Origin: Streptococcaceae bacterium
Lineage (GTDB): Bacteria; Bacillota; Bacilli; Lactobacillales; Streptococcaceae
NCBI GenBank assembly: GCA_902363395.1
Contig: CABIZZ010000001.1
Span: forward strand, 62,001-126,000
Direction of reading: 5' to 3'
Length of the DNA: 64,000 nt
The notes beneath the pieces were generated by a model that saw nothing but the letters and a program-made list of their open reading frames with translations, made no database searches and was not told the origin of the DNA. Position numbers and translations under genes: made by a program. Below, one piece after another: positions 56,679 to 64,000 of this stretch. Within the stretch, counting starts at the first letter, position 1, and each line of letters opens with the position of its first letter.

Positions 56679-57667
56679 CACAAGAAAAAATTGATATCGT
56701 AGCTCTTTGGGTCGACGGAAGTGATCCTGAGTTTATCTGCGAGAAACAAGCCATGACAGGTCAAATGTCAGAAATAGACCAAGAAATCGACGGAGAGCAA
56801 CGTTATCGTGATTACGGCATTTTTAATTATTGGTTTCGAATGATTGAAAAGCATGCTCCTTGGGTCAATCATGTTTACTTAGTCACCAATGGACAAAAAC
56901 CGGAATGGTTGAACTTGGAGCATCCAAAGCTCAAGTTGGTCACTCATAAAGAATTTATGCCAAAAGAGTATCTGCCTACTTATAATTCAGCGGCGATTGA
57001 ACTTAATCTCCATCGGATTGAAGGCTTGTCGGAAAACTATCTCTATTTCAATGATGATATGTACTTGATTAGAGACAGTCAACCTTCCGATTTTTATAAG
57101 AATGGACAACCCAAGCTTTTAGCAGTATACGATGCTTTGGTTCCTTGGTCGCCGTTTACGAACACTTATCACAATAATGTTGAATTAATTTATCGCCATT
57201 TTCCTAATAAAAAGGCTTTGAAATCTTCGCCTTGGAAATTCTTTAATTTCCGTTATGGTTCCCTAGTTTTGAAAAACTTGTTACTCCTGCCTTGGGGTCC
57301 GACGGGATACGTGAATCAACATTTACCTGTTCCAATGAAGAAAAGCACTTTGGCACATTTATGGGAAATTGAAGGGGAAACTTTAGATAAAACATCACGT
57401 AATCAACTTAGAGATTATGGAGTAGATGTTAATCAATATATCTGTCAGCATTGGCAAATTGAAAGTAATCAGTTTTATCCTATGCCAAAGAATTTTGGAG
57501 TGTCGATAGATTTAAATCAAGTAGATAGGTTAGAAAGTATCTTTAAAGATAAGCGTAAAAAACTGCTTTGTGTGAATGATGATATTGACTTTAAAGAGGA
57601 GTATATCATTCGTTTCAAGGAAATCTTGAATGAATACTATCCTGAAAAATCAGCTTTTGAAAAATGA
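56675..57667 (+). CDS. Stealth-family sugar-phosphate transferase
   Basis: 330-residue protein with the Stealth conserved regions: CR1 'IDIVALWVDGSDPEF', CR2 'RYRDYGIFNYWFRMIEKHAPWVNHVYLVTNG' region, 'YNSAAIELNLHRI', 'YLYFNDDMYLI', and the CR3-like 'TYHNNVELIYRHFP'. Stealth enzymes form phosphodiester bonds by moving a hexose-1-phosphate, as WefC does in oral streptococcal receptor polysaccharides. Overlaps glf by 4 bases. The second half is more AT-rich. Whether it moves GalNAc-1-P or another sugar phosphate is not clear. Confidence 0.88.
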   Translation: MTQEKIDIVALWVDGSDPEFICEKQAMTGQMSEIDQEIDGEQRYRDYGIFNYWFRMIEKHAPWVNHVYLVTNGQKPEWLNLEHPKLKLVTHKEFMPKEYLPTYNSAAIELNLHRIEGLSENYLYFNDDMYLIRDSQPSDFYKNGQPKLLAVYDALVPWSPFTNTYHNNVELIYRHFPNKKALKSSPWKFFNFRYGSLVLKNLLLLPWGPTGYVNQHLPVPMKKSTLAHLWEIEGETLDKTSRNQLRDYGVDVNQYICQHWQIESNQFYPMPKNFGVSIDLNQVDRLESIFKDKRKKLLCVNDDIDFKEEYIIRFKEILNEYYPEKSAFEK

Positions 57668-57677
57668 GAAATAAGAG

Positions 57678-58733
57678 ATGAAATACTATTTAAAAGAAGA
57701 ATTTTTACACGATAACAATGTAAAAAATGCGGGTAACAAGGCTCGTAATGACGTTGAAGAAATTGTAAAGAGAGAGGGCTATCAGGCCTTGGTTCTTTCA
57801 GTTGACAATTGGTACGAGATGAGCACTGTTAAAGCACAGCTTCATAAATCAAAGGCTTTTGGTCAGGCTTTGGATCAATTGCAACAAGGAGATGAATTGC
57901 TTATTCAATTCCCAATGCTTCACCATAGCTTTTTTACGACACATCATGTCAAGAAAGCGCAGAAAAAAGGGGTAAAAGTTAATTTTATTATCCACGATTT
58001 AGAAGCTCTTCGTTATGTCAATGTTGAAAATTTCCCTTTAAAGCATAAGATTCGTATTCAGATTCAAGAATCAGGTCTTCTTGGTGCAGCTGATGGTATC
58101 ATCGCCCACAATCCAATTATGAAATCTGTTTTGGTGGATAAAGGGATTGCGGAAGATAAGATTGTTAGCCTTGGCATTTTCGACTATTTGATTCCAAATT
58201 TCCAAGAGAAGACAGGTCTAAGTAAGAATCAGCCAATTATTGTGGCTGGTAATCTGGCACAAGAAAAAGCTGGTTATCTTTACTCACTTCCTGCAGAACC
58301 TGCTTATAACCTTTATGGTGTTGGTTTCGATGAGAGCAGAGCTCTTGCGAATGAGACATACTTTGGATCATTTCTACCTGATGAGCTTCCTGCAGCCCTC
58401 GAGGGTGGTTTTGGGCTTGTCTGGGATGGTGATAGTGCTGAGACATGTAGTGGTGTCTTTGGCGAGTACCTTCGCTATAACAACTCTCATAAGGCGTCAC
58501 TTTACCTAGCATCGGGTTTCCCACTTGTAGTATGGAAACAGTCAGCTCTGTCTCACTTTGTGCTTGAGAAGAGCTGTGGGATTGCAGTAGAGTCGCTACA
58601 CGATTTGAAGGTGACAATCGACAAACTCTCTGATACTGATTACCAAAACTTGGTGGATAATGCCAAGCGTGTTGGAAAAGGGATTAGAGGGGGACAATAT
58701 TTAATAGATGCCTTGAATAAAATTGTAAAATAG
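57678..58733 (+). CDS. probable galactofuranosyltransferase (WefE-like)
   Basis: 351-residue GT-B-like protein ('YYLKEEFLHDNNVKNAGNKA', 'LLIQFPMLHHSFFTTHHVKKAQKKG', 'VFGEYLRYNNSHKASLYLASG') resembling the beta-1,6-galactofuranosyltransferases of oral streptococci (WefE type). The pairing with glf supports this. It ends the polysaccharide operon, followed by a short hairpin. Confidence 0.75.
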   Translation: MKYYLKEEFLHDNNVKNAGNKARNDVEEIVKREGYQALVLSVDNWYEMSTVKAQLHKSKAFGQALDQLQQGDELLIQFPMLHHSFFTTHHVKKAQKKGVKVNFIIHDLEALRYVNVENFPLKHKIRIQIQESGLLGAADGIIAHNPIMKSVLVDKGIAEDKIVSLGIFDYLIPNFQEKTGLSKNQPIIVAGNLAQEKAGYLYSLPAEPAYNLYGVGFDESRALANETYFGSFLPDELPAALEGGFGLVWDGDSAETCSGVFGEYLRYNNSHKASLYLASGFPLVVWKQSALSHFVLEKSCGIAVESLHDLKVTIDKLSDTDYQNLVDNAKRVGKGIRGGQYLIDALNKIVK

Positions 58734-58757
58734 AAGTCTGAAAAGGCTTCCTTTTTA
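58733..58757 (+). terminator. weak terminator of the capsule operon
   Basis: GAAGTC (58733-58738) pairs with GGCTTC (58745-58750), one G-U, 6-base loop, followed by CTTTTTAT. The stem begins in the stop codon of the last gene. Confidence 0.6.
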
Positions 58758-58806
58758 TATTCCGTAGAAAAAACGCCTAGAAACCTTTTCGAATCCCTCT
58801 CGGTAT

Positions 58807-58814
58807 GCTAAAAT
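58807..58814 (+). promoter_or_regulatory. promoter of the CHAP-domain gene (extended -10)
   Basis: TGCTAAAAT, with TAAAAT at 58809-58814, 34 bases before the chosen start. Confidence 0.45.
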
Positions 58815-58848
58815 AGGAAAAGTATAAAATATGATTAAAGGAATGGAA

Positions 58849-61020
58849 ATGAGAAAAAAGGATTTCATTTATTTTGCCAGTGCAGCTGTATTGCTAGCTG
58901 CATCTGTCCAAGTTGCCAATGCCGATGAAGTGGGAGTGAAAGAATCGGCAGTCACTGAAAGTGAAGCAGTTACGACACAAGCTAGCCCAGCACCGGTTGT
59001 TGAGGCTAAACAAGAAGTAGGGGCTCATCAATATGTGGCGCCAGCCTCAGTAACAGAGCTTCCAGTCACTAGCTCAGAAGTTACGAAGGCAGACGAACCA
59101 AAGGAAGAAACACAGCCTATCTCAGAAGGACAAACTGCCCCATCTTCTGAGTCAGCTACGAAACCTGTAACTGGAACTACTACTTTCTATAGTGCGGGTT
59201 CCAAGGCCCCATCTGGCCGGACAGTTAGTACTCTAAATCGTCCTCAAGGAGATTTAAGTATAGAAAATAATAACGAAGTCACAGGAACTTTTGATGCAGT
59301 TGTTCGTAATGTAGTATCACCTTCTGGCTTAAAGGAAGTCTTGATTCCGTCTTGGAGTGTAGCAGGGTGGCAGGATGATTTAATCTGGCATAAAGCAAGT
59401 CTTCAGTCAGATGGTTCCTACCGAGCAACAATCAAGGCAAGTGATCATAAGAACTCAGTTGGTCAGTACCAAGTTCATGTTCATTACCTTGATCAGGAAA
59501 ATAGACGCCGTTATGTTACAGAAACGGTTGTAGAAGTGCGTCAATCTAAGCCAAGTGGAACGCTCTCGATTGAAAATAATAATTCAAGTACAGGAACCTT
59601 TGACGCTGTTATTCGTGATGTTGTGGCTCCAAATGGTTTGAAAGAAGTTTTAGTTCCAACATGGTCTGATAAGAACTGGCAAGATGATTTAATTTGGCAT
59701 AAGGCTGTCCGTCAAAGTGATGGAAGCTACCGTGCGACAATTAAAGCAAGTGATCATAAGAACGACATAGGTAAATACCATGTTCACGTATATTTTATAG
59801 ATGCTAAAAATCATCGAAATTATGTGACAGAAACAATTACAGAAGTACGTCAGGTTAAACCAAGTGGAACACTCTCGATCGAGAATAATAATTCAAGTAC
59901 AGGAACCTTTGACGCGGTTGTTCGTAATGTAGTTGCGCCAACAGGTCTCAAGGAAGTACTAATTCCATCATGGAGTGTAGAAGGAGGTCAAGATGATTTG
60001 ATCTGGCATAAGGCTGTCCGTCAAAGTGATGGTTCCTATCGAGCGACTATAAAGGCCAGTGATCATAAGAATACTTTAGGTCAGTACCAAGTACACGTTC
60101 ATTATCTGGATCAAAATAATAGACGTCGTTATGCTACAGAGACTGTTGTGGAAGTTCAGAAAACAACTCCAACTGGTACAATCACAATCCAAAACAATAA
60201 CAAGGATAATGGGACTTTCGATGTCATTATCAGCAATGTTTATAGTCCAAAAGGTGTTCGTGCCGTACAGGTTCCTACCTGGTCTGATGTGAATGGTCAA
60301 GATGATTTGGCTTGGTATGAAGCGATTCGTCAATCGGATGGGACTTACAAGTTAAGCGTGAAGGCTTCTGACCACAAGTTCTCGACAGGTACATACCATG
60401 TTCATCTGTACTATATCCAGGGGGACGATAGTCGTGTTGGTATTGGAGCGACAACTGTACAGGTAGAGAACAAGAGCTTTGTAACTAGAAATCAGCTTTA
60501 TCTGAAGCATATTTCTGCAAGAGAGGCTGACGGTCAGTTAGGTCGAGTTCTAAAAGCTGCAACAAGCCTGATTGGCGTTGAGACTGGAACTCCTGAGCAC
60601 CTAAAATTGGTTAAAGATTACAATAGCGTTTATCCGTTGCCAGTTGGATATCCGGTGAAGAGTACGGATGACTGGTGCGATGTGTTTGTCACAACCGTCT
60701 TCCAACGCGAAGGGCTTAGCCATTTGATTGGTCGTGAGTGTGGAGTAGAACGCCACATCCAAATCTTTAAAAACCTTGGTATTTGGAATGAAGACGGGGC
60801 TTCTACACCGAAGTCAGGTGATATTATCACCTTTAACTGGGACCAAGACTATCAACAAAATGATGGTTGGGCGGATCATATTGGGATTGTTGAATATGTT
60901 GAAAATGGATTGATTCATACAATCGAAGGAAATTCAGGTGAAGCTGGAACTGTAAAACGCAATGTTTACCGTATCGGACACGGTAATATCCGCGGATTTG
61001 CGACACCACGTTATAATTAA
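58849..61020 (+). CDS. secreted CHAP-domain protein with four Bsp-like repeats
   Basis: 723-residue exported protein. The signal peptide (about 1-25, cleavage after 'VANA') is followed by a Glu/Val/Pro/Ser-rich spacer to about residue 130. Four repeats of 103 residues (309 bases) start at 59248, 59557, 59866 and 60175, each of the type 'SIENNN..TGTFDAV...DDLIWHKA..QSDGSYRATIKASDHKN', as in GBS Bsp-like repeats. Repeats 1-3 are much alike; repeat 4 is diverged. The C-terminal CHAP domain (about 560-723) has Cys610 in 'DDWCDVF', His677 in 'WADHIGIVEYV' and 'TIEGNSG', so a peptidoglycan amidase or endopeptidase activity is likely. No LPXTG motif. Start at 58849 chosen for its AAAGGA site; an ATG at 58831 has none. 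Confidence 0.85.
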   Translation: MRKKDFIYFASAAVLLAASVQVANADEVGVKESAVTESEAVTTQASPAPVVEAKQEVGAHQYVAPASVTELPVTSSEVTKADEPKEETQPISEGQTAPSSESATKPVTGTTTFYSAGSKAPSGRTVSTLNRPQGDLSIENNNEVTGTFDAVVRNVVSPSGLKEVLIPSWSVAGWQDDLIWHKASLQSDGSYRATIKASDHKNSVGQYQVHVHYLDQENRRRYVTETVVEVRQSKPSGTLSIENNNSSTGTFDAVIRDVVAPNGLKEVLVPTWSDKNWQDDLIWHKAVRQSDGSYRATIKASDHKNDIGKYHVHVYFIDAKNHRNYVTETITEVRQVKPSGTLSIENNNSSTGTFDAVVRNVVAPTGLKEVLIPSWSVEGGQDDLIWHKAVRQSDGSYRATIKASDHKNTLGQYQVHVHYLDQNNRRRYATETVVEVQKTTPTGTITIQNNNKDNGTFDVIISNVYSPKGVRAVQVPTWSDVNGQDDLAWYEAIRQSDGTYKLSVKASDHKFSTGTYHVHLYYIQGDDSRVGIGATTVQVENKSFVTRNQLYLKHISAREADGQLGRVLKAATSLIGVETGTPEHLKLVKDYNSVYPLPVGYPVKSTDDWCDVFVTTVFQREGLSHLIGRECGVERHIQIFKNLGIWNEDGASTPKSGDIITFNWDQDYQQNDGWADHIGIVEYVENGLIHTIEGNSGEAGTVKRNVYRIGHGNIRGFATPRYN

Positions 61021-61456
61021 CCTACATGGTTTTCAGCATTTTTGCCTAAAGACTTTTCTAGGATAGAAAGACAACCAGCTCTATGAAGGGGCTGGTTTTT
61101 TGCATCCCTTTGATGATAGGAGGAGTCGTTAGACAAGAAATCAATATTAAAACTCAGAAACACCCTAAATATATCTATGCAACTATTTAAAGGTAACTGA
61201 GAAGGGTATAAAAAAGCTATGAAAACAAGGGCTGGAGCCATATAATAGATCTTTGCAAACATATTTTTGGAGGACTTAACCTAAATTGGCTGGTTGATGC
61301 AGAAATCAAGAAAACTTAAAAAAACAAAAACATTAGATGGTTCATTTGTTCATTTAGCGACACTTTTTATATAATCGTTGGCTTAATTGACTTATATGTG
61401 ATAAAAATGGAGAGAGGAACTTTTGCGGTTCAAAATGATAAAAAGGAGATGAAAGA
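61021..61456 (+). promoter_or_regulatory. intergenic region with terminator and promoter
   Basis: A terminator (AACCAGC at 61073-61079, GCTGGTT at 61091-61097, then T run) ends the CHAP gene. The AT-rich middle holds no credible gene; a 25-residue Lys-rich frame from 61299 crosses the promoter. TTGTTC (61346-61351) and TATAAT (61370-61375), spacer 18, form the likely promoter of the next gene, with a leader of about 75 bases. Confidence 0.6.
61073..61102 (+). terminator. terminator after the CHAP-domain gene
   Basis: AACCAGC (61073-61079) pairs with GCTGGTT (61091-61097), followed by T-rich sequence. Confidence 0.8.
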
Positions 61457-64000
61457 ATGAACAGGAGATCATCCTTATGGAAAACCTTTTTGAAAAAAGG
61501 GTTTGCCCTCTTCACCATTTTGATGATGCTGGGTCAAATGGGTCAAGGTGCTGTAACAGCCCTGGCGCAAGAGCTAGCAGTCGGAGATAATGGTGCCTTA
61601 GATGTTAGCCTCTTGTATGGAGATAAGCAAGAACATCCAGGTGGTATGGCCTATAACACATCTGATACCATGTCTGGCTACATTCAGATTACCCCTAAGA
61701 ATCTGACAACAGATCTCAATGACGTGGTTGTAAATCTAGTCCTTCCAGGGAAGTACTTGGATGAGGTCAATGTTCCTGAGTTCAATAGTAGCTCGCAACA
61801 TGACGCACCAACAGTGACAAAGGTGGGAGATGACTACCATGTCAGCCTACATTTTACGAACTACCAAAAATCGGAAGTCTTGACCCTACCCTTCATCGCC
61901 AAGTTTAAGTTAGGATTCCCTCCTACCAACTACTCGATGGATATCACAGGTACTCTCAATATCAACGGTGCTGAGACTGCTTTAAATAGTATTACTTGGA
62001 AACCTCAATACAAGGACTATACCTTGACCAAGTTTGTCAATCAGAACTATGATGCGACCATGTCCAGAGACTATGCGGAAGCCTCTCCAGGGATTGTAAC
62101 TGGAGCAGATGGCAAAAAGTACATCGAAAAAGCTACTTCCGTTCCGTTTGCCTTCTTGTTAGATGGGATGCGTGGCCAGTACAATGGTAGCTATCGTCAG
62201 TTGGAATCTGCAACGATCACAGATAAGCTGCCAACCTATACGGACAAAGATGGAAAAACTCGTACAGCGGTTCTAGATACAGAAAAATCAGAAGGTTGGG
62301 TCGATAATGGAGATGGTACTGTATCAAAAACTTTTGTAGCTGATGAAAATAAAAATGTTCAAAGTTACCACTCAGATTTGATGCAAAAAATTCAAGACAA
62401 GAGTTTCTTGTACTTGAAATTCCCTGATTTGGTCATGGAAAAAGACCAAACCTTAGAAGATGTCTTAGTGAAAGATTTGACCAATACTGCGTCTGTCGTG
62501 GGGATTCCTGCGGAACGTGGTGAGGGAGAGCCGGATGTAACGGCTGAAGATTCTCTCATCTTCCGACTCACTTCACGTGACTTGGAAGGTAAAGGAGCCT
62601 TTGCTAAGCAAGCAGAAGGAAATGTCTACGATTCGACAGACTACAAGGCGGCTAACTACAAGTGGCTCTTGAAATACAATAACGTCACTCCATTTGCTCA
62701 AAAGAATGTTGTCTTTTATGATGAGCAAGTAGACTCGCGTTTGAAGTTTACTAAGATTGAATATGCTCGTATGATGATTGGGATCTATGGGAATGGACCT
62801 CTGATCAGTCAATATGTGAAACGCATCATCTTAACCATGGAAGATGGTTCAACTAAAGAAATCCAACCAGAGGCAGACAAGGATGGATTTGGAAGCATTG
62901 ATTTGACCAAATATGGAACGGTCGTCGGCTGGAGACTGGAGATGAAAGATGACTTCGAGCTTCCATCTGGTCAAGGGATTTATATTTCTACCTATACTGC
63001 CTTCAAGGATCCAGAAAAGACTCATATTGATGAGAACGATGATAGCAAGAATGCCTATGAAAATACTGGTCGCATTACTTACAAAACTCAATCAGGAGCA
63101 GACAGAGACCAATCTGCTAAATGGCAGTTCAAACTTCTTCCATTGACAGAAAATGTTAATCTGACTAAGAATACAGATTATAACAATGTCCAATTCACAG
63201 ATGGAAAAACCATTCGTTTCTCCCTATCTGCTGAAAATGTTCGCTTGGATCCAGGTAAGGATTACAAGGACTTGCGTGTTATTGATCTCTTTGATCCAAA
63301 TACCTTGGACATTGACTTCAATTACCTAAATCAATATTTTGATAAAAATAACACTCGTTTTTATGCCCCTTGGAACAAGTCCTATGAGGTCATTGAAAAC
63401 TACCACAACTCTGGACGTTCTGCCTTGATTATCCATTTGGATCAAAAGGAATTTATCAAACGTGCTCTAGAGACTGGTGGTCAAGTTCGTTTGCCGTTTA
63501 TTTATACCAAGCTGAAAGGCAAGGCTGATGGCGGAACCTTTACCAACCATATCTATCTGGCAGGAGAAGGCCTTTGGGATCTAGAAACTGCTAACCCGAA
63601 TACAGTTGCAGTAGATAGCTATGATTTAAACAACAATGGTTCGACAACGGATAAGATTCCTCATGCGGAATCCAACTATACCATTGTCGCAGCTGAAGGA
63701 GTTTATTCTCGTAAGTTCATCGCCAAGAACGATGACTTGTCTGATGCTTCAACAGTAACTCGTACCTTTAAACCAGGGGAAACCTTTAATTACAAGTTAA
63801 CGATTAAAAACAATACAGATAACCCTGTTGAAAATACAGTTATCTATGATGTTCTTCCTAAAGTTGGGGACGTCAATACTCTGGATGCTTCAGCCCGTAA
63901 GACAGAATACACAGTTAGTCTCCGTGGACCAGTGACGGCTCCAGAAGGTTGGACAGTATACTACACAACAGATGCCACAGTCACAGCTAAGACCATGGCT
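61457..64000 (+). CDS. large surface protein/adhesin, 5' part (3' end outside window)
   Basis: The frame is open for 848 codons to the right edge, so the gene is partial. The ATG at 61457 follows AAAAGGAGATGAAAGA. The N-terminus is an extended signal peptide (about residues 1-37: a basic start 'MNRRSSLWKTFLKKG', a hydrophobic core, then 'ALAQE'). The body is beta-rich and Asn/Thr/Lys-rich, like streptococcal cell-wall adhesins. Near residues 770-800 'TFKPGETFNYKLTIKNNTDN' and 'YDVLPKVGD' resemble DUF11/isopeptide-type domains. The expected LPXTG anchor would lie outside the window. Ligand unknown; no frameshift or stop seen in the part present. Confidence 0.8.
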   Translation, partial: MNRRSSLWKTFLKKGFALFTILMMLGQMGQGAVTALAQELAVGDNGALDVSLLYGDKQEHPGGMAYNTSDTMSGYIQITPKNLTTDLNDVVVNLVLPGKYLDEVNVPEFNSSSQHDAPTVTKVGDDYHVSLHFTNYQKSEVLTLPFIAKFKLGFPPTNYSMDITGTLNINGAETALNSITWKPQYKDYTLTKFVNQNYDATMSRDYAEASPGIVTGADGKKYIEKATSVPFAFLLDGMRGQYNGSYRQLESATITDKLPTYTDKDGKTRTAVLDTEKSEGWVDNGDGTVSKTFVADENKNVQSYHSDLMQKIQDKSFLYLKFPDLVMEKDQTLEDVLVKDLTNTASVVGIPAERGEGEPDVTAEDSLIFRLTSRDLEGKGAFAKQAEGNVYDSTDYKAANYKWLLKYNNVTPFAQKNVVFYDEQVDSRLKFTKIEYARMMIGIYGNGPLISQYVKRIILTMEDGSTKEIQPEADKDGFGSIDLTKYGTVVGWRLEMKDDFELPSGQGIYISTYTAFKDPEKTHIDENDDSKNAYENTGRITYKTQSGADRDQSAKWQFKLLPLTENVNLTKNTDYNNVQFTDGKTIRFSLSAENVRLDPGKDYKDLRVIDLFDPNTLDIDFNYLNQYFDKNNTRFYAPWNKSYEVIENYHNSGRSALIIHLDQKEFIKRALETGGQVRLPFIYTKLKGKADGGTFTNHIYLAGEGLWDLETANPNTVAVDSYDLNNNGSTTDKIPHAESNYTIVAAEGVYSRKFIAKNDDLSDASTVTRTFKPGETFNYKLTIKNNTDNPVENTVIYDVLPKVGDVNTLDASARKTEYTVSLRGPVTAPEGWTVYYTTDATVTAKTMA

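Noticed and set aside
59248..60474. The four 309-base repeats as a possible CRISPR-like or mobile repeat array.
   Set aside because: They are in-frame protein repeats of one ORF with protein-level conservation, not an array with spacers.
61299..61376. 25-residue Lys-rich frame upstream of the large surface protein gene.
   Set aside because: No ribosome site, and it runs through the promoter of the next gene.

Overview
The window looks like a chromosomal segment of a low-GC Gram-positive coccus of the genus Streptococcus, most probably the mitis/sanguinis group (a S. parasanguinis-like commensal is my best guess; the species cannot be fixed from this sequence alone). Grounds: the dltXABCD operon, a malR/malX/malQ maltodextrin regulon in the order known from S. 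pneumoniae, the argS/argR/mutS (hexA) and mutL (hexB)/ruvA/tag/cinA/recA blocks, a competence cin-box (TACGAATA) in front of cinA, the IreB/ruvX/DUF1292/folC/cls block, and a wzg-wzh-wzd-wze capsule operon. I see no rRNA, tRNA, transposase, prophage gene or CRISPR array.

Layout. 0-0.9 kb: 3' part of an S41 peptidase gene. 1.0-5.5 kb: dltXABCD (D-alanylation of teichoic acids), followed by a terminator and an unusual inverted pair of DnaA boxes. 5.6-8.7 kb: a small membrane protein, aspS and a YitT-family protein. 8.8-20.7 kb: maltodextrin regulon, with malXCD and malA-malR-pulA leftward and malQ-malP rightward from a control region carrying MalR/CcpA-like operators. 20.8-24.6 kb: a membrane protein, nrdI, a small membrane protein, argS and argR. 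24.7-34.7 kb: mutS, a LytTR/DUF3021 regulatory pair on the opposite strand, mutL, ruvA, tag, cinA, recA and spx, i.e. mismatch repair, recombination and competence. 34.8-42.0 kb: several small lipoproteins, ireB, ruvX, a DUF1292 gene, folC and cls. Two copies of a ~181-bp structured intergenic repeat lie here, and so does a leader-like region in front of folC.

42.3-58.7 kb: a complete Wzx/Wzy-type capsule or receptor-polysaccharide operon. It holds four regulatory/assembly genes, the initiating sugar-phosphate transferase, a rhamnosyltransferase, three further glycosyltransferases, polymerase, flippase, an acyltransferase, UDP-galactopyranose mutase, a Stealth-family phosphotransferase and a probable galactofuranosyltransferase. 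The enzyme set predicts a rhamnose- and galactofuranose-containing polymer with a phosphodiester link, the pattern of oral streptococcal coaggregation receptor polysaccharides. AT-rich inserts in the cluster suggest mosaic assembly.

58.8-64.0 kb: a secreted CHAP-domain protein with four Bsp-like repeats, then the start of a very large surface protein gene that runs off the window. The observations I rate highest are the folC leader (twin hairpins with the same loop, a competing pairing, and a terminator just before the start codon), the structured repeat element, the DnaA-box palindrome and the LytTR/DUF3021 pair.
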